The translations under genes and the position numbers were made by a program. A stretch of DNA of 64,000 bases from Marinomonas sp. SBI8L (GTDB lineage Bacteria; Pseudomonadota; Gammaproteobacteria; Pseudomonadales; Marinomonadaceae): assembly GCF_001624705.1 (NCBI RefSeq), contig NZ_JSEO01000007.1, positions 1 through 64,000 on the forward strand. The letters are read 5' to 3'. The notes beneath the pieces are model-generated. The model saw only the letters and a list, made by a program, of their open reading frames with translations, searched no databases and was not told the origin of the DNA. Below, one piece after another: positions 60,179 through 64,000 of the stretch. Numbering within the stretch: position 1 is the stretch's first letter; each line of letters starts with the position of its first letter.

Positions 60179-61312
60179 TTAAAGGTCGAAATCATCAAAA
60201 TCAGATTCATCCAAATCGTTATCGATTTGGCCGACTAAGTAAGAGCTGATTTCTGCTTCTTGAGGTGCAACCTGTACATTGTCACTAACCAACCAAGCGT
60301 TAATCCAAGGGATAGGGTTATGCTTGGTTTCAAAGGTTGGTAATAAACCAATGGCTTGCATACGAATGTTAGTAATGTATTCAACATATTGGCCTAGAAT
60401 TTGTGCATTCAAACCAATCATAGAACCATCTTTGAAAAGGTAACTTGCCCATTCTTTTTCTTGCTCTGCTGCTTCAAAAAAGATTTGGTAGGCTTCGTCT
60501 TCACACTCTTTTGCAATTTCTTCCATTTCTGGATCATCTTTGCCTGATGCCATCAAATTGAGTATGTGTTGAGTCCCTGTTAAATGTAGGGCTTCATCAC
60601 GGGCAATCAATTTAATAATTTTTGCATTACCTTCCATTAAGGTACGTTCTGCAAAAGCAAAGCTACAAGCAAAACTCACGTAGAAGCGAATGGCTTCTAA
60701 TACATTGACTGACACCATGGTTAGATAAAGGGCTTTTTTAAGCGCTTTTAGGTTTACATCAACTTCGCCTTTGCCTGGAACATTATGAACGCCTGGGCCT
60801 AAGGTGTTGTATAAACCGACTAACAAGATGAGATCGTCATACCATTTTGAAACACTTTCAGCACGTTTTGTAATTTCGGCATTTTCAGTGATATCGTCGA
60901 AAACCAAACTCGGGTCATTAACAATGTTACGGATAATATGAGTGTAAGAGCGACTGTGAATAGTTTCACTAAAAGACCAAGTTTCAATCCAAGTTTCAAG
61001 TTCAGGAATAGAAACAATAGGTAAAAGGGCAACGTTAGGTGAGCGGCCTTGTACACTGTCTAGTAGTGTTTGGTATTTTAGGTTGCTCAAAAAGATGTGC
61101 TGCTCGTGTGCTTCAAGACGTTGGAAGTCTTTTCTATCTGAAGATAGATCAACCTCTTCAGGACGCCAAAAGAAAGATAATTGCTTTTCAATGAGCTTCT
61201 CAAAGATAGGGTGCTTTTGTTGGTCGTAACGTGCGACGTTAACATTCTCACCAAAGAACATAGGTTCTTTCATACTATCAAAGCGTTTGCGGTTGAAAGT
61301 AGAGTAGCTCAT
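60179..61312 (-). CDS. nrdB: Class Ia ribonucleotide reductase, beta subunit
   Basis: This 377-residue subunit holds the diiron site and tyrosyl radical. Metal-ligand and radical segments are [38 protein letters not shown] (radical Tyr in the second SYTH), [18 protein letters not shown] and [19 protein letters not shown]. The acidic C-terminus ends DDFDDFDL, the tail that docks on the alpha subunit. It lies 170 bases downstream of nrdA with a hairpin terminator between, and 17 bases upstream of yfaE. Confidence 0.97.
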   Translation of the reverse strand: MSYSTFNRKRFDSMKEPMFFGENVNVARYDQQKHPIFEKLIEKQLSFFWRPEEVDLSSDRKDFQRLEAHEQHIFLSNLKYQTLLDSVQGRSPNVALLPIVSIPELETWIETWSFSETIHSRSYTHIIRNIVNDPSLVFDDITENAEITKRAESVSKWYDDLILLVGLYNTLGPGVHNVPGKGEVDVNLKALKKALYLTMVSVNVLEAIRFYVSFACSFAFAERTLMEGNAKIIKLIARDEALHLTGTQHILNLMASGKDDPEMEEIAKECEDEAYQIFFEAAEQEKEWASYLFKDGSMIGLNAQILGQYVEYITNIRMQAIGLLPTFETKHNPIPWINAWLVSDNVQVAPQEAEISSYLVGQIDNDLDESDFDDFDL

Positions 61313-61385
61313 TTAAATAAGGTGTCCTTTAATCGGTTTGCAGGTATGGCTGAGTAAACACAAGTTTAACATGTGTTAATTATCA

Positions 61386-61421
61386 CATAAAAACGCAGCA
61401 CAAGGTGTCTTTTGTGCTGCG
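61386..61421 (-). terminator. Terminator between nrdA and nrdB
   Basis: The perfect 10-bp stem CGCAGCACAA (61394-61403) with TTGTGCTGCG (61412-61421) is followed on the minus strand by five T. It would cut nrdA transcripts, so nrdB expression needs read-through or its own promoter. Confidence 0.85.
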
Positions 61422-61482
61422 AATTTAAACTATGATATGGCTAAATTTGACTCGGTGTCATGAGTATATAGGCCTTGGAAGC

Positions 61483-63750
61483 CTATATTTTACAAGCACC
61501 ACCAGCGCAATCATCTTCTAAGTCATCTTGCTGATCGTCTGCACCATCACGGGTGTTATGGTAATAAAGGGTCTTAATACCCAGTTTATAAGCAGTTAGA
61601 AGATCTTTAAGAAGTAGCTTCATAGGCACTTTTGAAGACTCGAACTTAGCTGGGTCATAGTTTGTATTAGCCGAAATTGCTTGGTCAACAAACTTTTGCA
61701 TGATACCAACAAGCTGCAAGTAACCATCATTAGATGGGATAGACCATAATAGCTCATACTCATCTTTAAGGCGTTCAAATTCTGGTACTACCTGCTTTAG
61801 GATACCGTCTTTACTGGCTTTAACAGAAACGAAACCACGTGGTGGCTCAATACCGTTTGTTGCATTATGGATCTGAGACGAGGTTTCAGATGGCATAAGT
61901 GCTGTCAGTGTTGAGTTACGTAGACCGTGTTCAACGATGTCTTTACGCAAAGTTTCCCAGTCATAATACAGTTCTGGTGAGCAAACTTTATCGATTTCTT
62001 TCTTATAGCTATCGATTGGCAAAATGCCTTTAGAGTATGTGGTCTCATGGAAAGCTTCACATGCACCACGTTCTTTAGACAAGTTGTTAGACGCTTTAAG
62101 TAAGTTGTACTGAATCGCTTCAAATGTTTTGTGAGTTAGCTCATTCGCACTGCCATCAGAATAACGTACGCCATTCTTAGCAAGGTAGTAAGCATAGTTG
62201 ATAACACCAACACCCAATGTTCTACGTAAGTCTGTTGCTCTTTGCGCCGCAGGAACTGGGTAGTTCTGATAATCTAACAAGGAGTCTAGTGCACGTACGA
62301 TTAAGTCAGATAACTCTTCTAGTTCATCTAAGCTTTCAAGAGACCCTAGGTTAAACGCAGATAGAGTACAAAGTGCGATCTCACCATTTTCGTCATAGAT
62401 ATGCTCTAAAGGCTTAGTCGGTAAAGCAATCTCAAGGCATAGATTACTCTGTTTCACTGGTGCTACAGCAGGATCGAAAGGACTGTGAGTATTACAGTGG
62501 TCGACGTTTTGTAGGTAAATACGGCCAGTACTTGCACGCTCAGATGCAAATAAGGTGAATAGCTCTGAGGCTTTTATTGTTTGCTTACGAATGCTGTCGT
62601 CAGCTTCGTATTGAACGTATAAGCGCTCAAACTCTTCTTGGTTTGCGAAGAAAGCATCGTAAAGGCCTGGTACATCTGATGGGCTAAACAATGTAATGTT
62701 GCCACCAGAAATAAGGCGTTGGTACATAAGACGGTTGAACTGAACGCCATAATCAAGGTGACGAACACGGTTTTCTTCAACACCACGGTTGTTCTTCAAT
62801 ACTAATAGGCTTTCAACTTCAAGGTGCCAAATAGGATAGAAAACGGTTGCTGCACCACCGCGCACACCACCTTGAGAACAGCTCTTAACCGCTGTTTGGA
62901 AGTGTTTGTAGAAAGGAATACAACCTGTGTGGAAAGCTTCACCACCACGAATTGCACTTCCTAGCGCACGAATTGCACCAGCATTCACGCCAATACCAGC
63001 ACGCTGACTGACATATTTAACAATGGCGCTAGAAGTTGCATTGATAGAATCTAGAGAGTCACCACATTCAATTAGGACACATGAGCTGAATTGACGGGTT
63101 GGTGTACGAATGCCAGCCATAATAGGCGTTGGTAGTGAAATCTTGAAATTAGATACGGCATCGTAAAAACGACGAATATAATCAAGACGAACACTCGTGT
63201 CGTAGTTTGCAAATAAGCAAGCTGCAACTAACAAGTAGATGAACTGAGGGCTTTCGTAAATATCACCTGTGACACGGTTTTGAACCAGATACTTACCTTC
63301 AAGTTGTTTCACTGCTGCGTAAGAGAAGTTCATATCACGGCTGTGATCTAGGAAGCTATTTAGCTGGTCGAACTCTTCTGCTGTATAAGCCGTTAGAATA
63401 TCAGCATCATACCGCTTTTGTTCTACTAGGTTTTGTACGTGGGCAAGTAAATGTGGCGGTTCAAATTCGCCAAATGCTTTCTTACGTAAGTGGAAGATAG
63501 CAAGGCGTGCTGCCATGTACTGATAATCAGGCGTATCTTCAGAAATCAGATCCGCAGCAGACTTTATTAGTGTTTCATGAATGTCTGTGGTTTTGATTCC
63601 TTCGAAGAATTGAATCTGTGCTTTTAGTTCAACTTGAGAAACAGAAACATTGTCTAAGCCTTCTGCAGCCCATGTTACAACCTTGTGTATTTTTTCTAGA
63701 TTAATCGACTCTGTTTCGCCGTTACGCTTAGTGACTGTCAGTGTGGTCAT
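61483..63750 (-). CDS. nrdA: Class Ia ribonucleotide reductase, alpha subunit
   Basis: This 755-residue subunit reduces ribonucleoside diphosphates to deoxy forms. The ATP-cone lies at the N-terminus (VTKRNGETESINLEKIHKVV). Active-site segments are FSSCVLIECGDSLDSI (first redox Cys), NLCLEIALPTKPLEHIYDEN (radical Cys and Asn/Glu), LMPSETSSQIHNATNGIEPP, and the C-terminal CAGGACKI redox pair. Two starts are possible; ATG 63750 has AGG at a better distance than ATG 63756. Two NrdR boxes lie just upstream, so control by the dATP-sensing repressor NrdR is expected. Confidence 0.97.
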   Translation of the reverse strand: MTTLTVTKRNGETESINLEKIHKVVTWAAEGLDNVSVSQVELKAQIQFFEGIKTTDIHETLIKSAADLISEDTPDYQYMAARLAIFHLRKKAFGEFEPPHLLAHVQNLVEQKRYDADILTAYTAEEFDQLNSFLDHSRDMNFSYAAVKQLEGKYLVQNRVTGDIYESPQFIYLLVAACLFANYDTSVRLDYIRRFYDAVSNFKISLPTPIMAGIRTPTRQFSSCVLIECGDSLDSINATSSAIVKYVSQRAGIGVNAGAIRALGSAIRGGEAFHTGCIPFYKHFQTAVKSCSQGGVRGGAATVFYPIWHLEVESLLVLKNNRGVEENRVRHLDYGVQFNRLMYQRLISGGNITLFSPSDVPGLYDAFFANQEEFERLYVQYEADDSIRKQTIKASELFTLFASERASTGRIYLQNVDHCNTHSPFDPAVAPVKQSNLCLEIALPTKPLEHIYDENGEIALCTLSAFNLGSLESLDELEELSDLIVRALDSLLDYQNYPVPAAQRATDLRRTLGVGVINYAYYLAKNGVRYSDGSANELTHKTFEAIQYNLLKASNNLSKERGACEAFHETTYSKGILPIDSYKKEIDKVCSPELYYDWETLRKDIVEHGLRNSTLTALMPSETSSQIHNATNGIEPPRGFVSVKASKDGILKQVVPEFERLKDEYELLWSIPSNDGYLQLVGIMQKFVDQAISANTNYDPAKFESSKVPMKLLLKDLLTAYKLGIKTLYYHNTRDGADDQQDDLEDDCAGGACKI

Positions 63751-63785
63751 GCCCATGCCTAAGATAAATGCTGATTTGATTTAAA

Positions 63786-63833
63786 ATACTGTATCTAGTG
63801 TCTTAATCCAATATGAAGCACTAGATATAGTAA
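63786..63833. promoter_or_regulatory. Two NrdR boxes upstream of nrdA
   Basis: ATACTGTATCTAGTGT (63786-63801) and GCACTAGATATAGTAA (63818-63833) both resemble the NrdR consensus ACACTATATATAGTGT. Their starts are 32 bases apart, about three helical turns, as is usual for paired NrdR sites. Confidence 0.85.
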
Positions 63834-63893
63834 TTAATTTGATTTGTTGATGCAGACGATAGTGTGCATTGAGGTGAAAATCAAGCCTTGAAA

Positions 63894-63913
63894 AAGACCT
63901 GAATTTAGGTCTT
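63894..63913 (-). terminator. Terminator of a leftward gene outside the window
   Basis: The stem AAGACCT (63894-63900) pairs with AGGTCTT (63907-63913). On the minus strand a T run follows, so it probably ends a gene lying beyond position 64000. The last bases, 63914-64000, are AT-rich with no recognised feature. Confidence 0.6.
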
Positions 63914-64000
63914 GCTTAACTAATAAGTGGTTACTTACTTGAGCCGCCTTAAGTCTTCGTTAACTGCTTATTGCAACTCTTTTAAATTAAATTTTTAATT

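Noticed and set aside
1-64000. tRNA or rRNA genes
   Set aside because: No cloverleaf with the GGTTCGAATC-type T-arm and no rRNA sequence was recognised on either strand; a covariance-model scan would settle this.

Overview
This is chromosomal DNA of a moderately AT-rich gammaproteobacterium. The gene set is typical of a marine heterotroph of the Marinomonas/Oceanospirillales kind: ppsA with a divergent PEP-synthase regulator, rnr-rlmB, nrdA-nrdB-yfaE, a lower-ligand cobalamin cluster, a TRAP-TAXI transporter, acs beside a NarL-type response regulator, and HDOD and GGDEF signalling proteins. The genus is inferred from gene content only. No rRNA or tRNA gene, CRISPR array, prophage or plasmid origin was recognised.

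Layout. Positions 1-3175 are an accessory zone. It holds the 5' end of an IS110-type transposase, a RAYT-like HUH transposase stopped exactly at its catalytic tyrosine codon, and a tandem array of SMI1/KNR4-like (probable immunity) genes including a truncated, frameshifted copy. Positions 3241-14231 carry small metabolic and regulatory genes: PaiB-like, GNAT, the TIGR03546/TIGR03545 pair, a phytanoyl-CoA-dioxygenase-like gene divergent from a LacI regulator, an FG-GAP-like lipoprotein, a thioesterase, and pirin divergent from a LysR regulator. Positions 14386-26870 hold ppsA/ppsR, rnr-rlmB and the cobT-cobS-cobC-TRIC-cobO run ending in an overlapping endonuclease/exonuclease/phosphatase gene. 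Positions 26982-34816 hold a diguanylate cyclase, a YitT protein, rsuA, a DUF2750 protein, a complete bufferin operon (bufA-bufB-bufC-doxX) behind an ECF-sigma-like promoter, a HugZ-like protein and a TetR regulator. Positions 34948-44338 hold a DUF4344 peptidase, cytochrome b561, a two-component system, a second pirin with a Bcr/CflA pump, and a TRAP-TAXI transporter. Positions 44818-50205 hold a HAD phosphatase, a methyltransferase, a six-copy tandem array of a 134-bp unit running into acs, a NarL-type regulator and yidD. Positions 50339-58441 hold prephenate dehydratase, a glyoxalase, a second Bcr/CflA pump, an esterase, a CDP-alcohol phosphatidyltransferase, a double cupin, a GNAT and SOS-controlled umuDC. 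The end carries an EAL/HDOD protein and the class I ribonucleotide reductase genes behind two NrdR boxes.

Most unusual signals: (1) the 134-bp tandem array upstream of acs, in which every unit carries an open mini-reading frame related to the acs leader and a possible sigma70 promoter; (2) the nonsense codon at the catalytic tyrosine of the RAYT gene; (3) a small dispersed inverted-repeat element (321 bp full copy, 63 bp deletion copy, one lone end), two copies of which start exactly in a gene's stop codon; (4) the bufferin operon with its ECF-type promoter; (5) three spaced 20-22 bp direct repeats upstream of the TAXI transporter.
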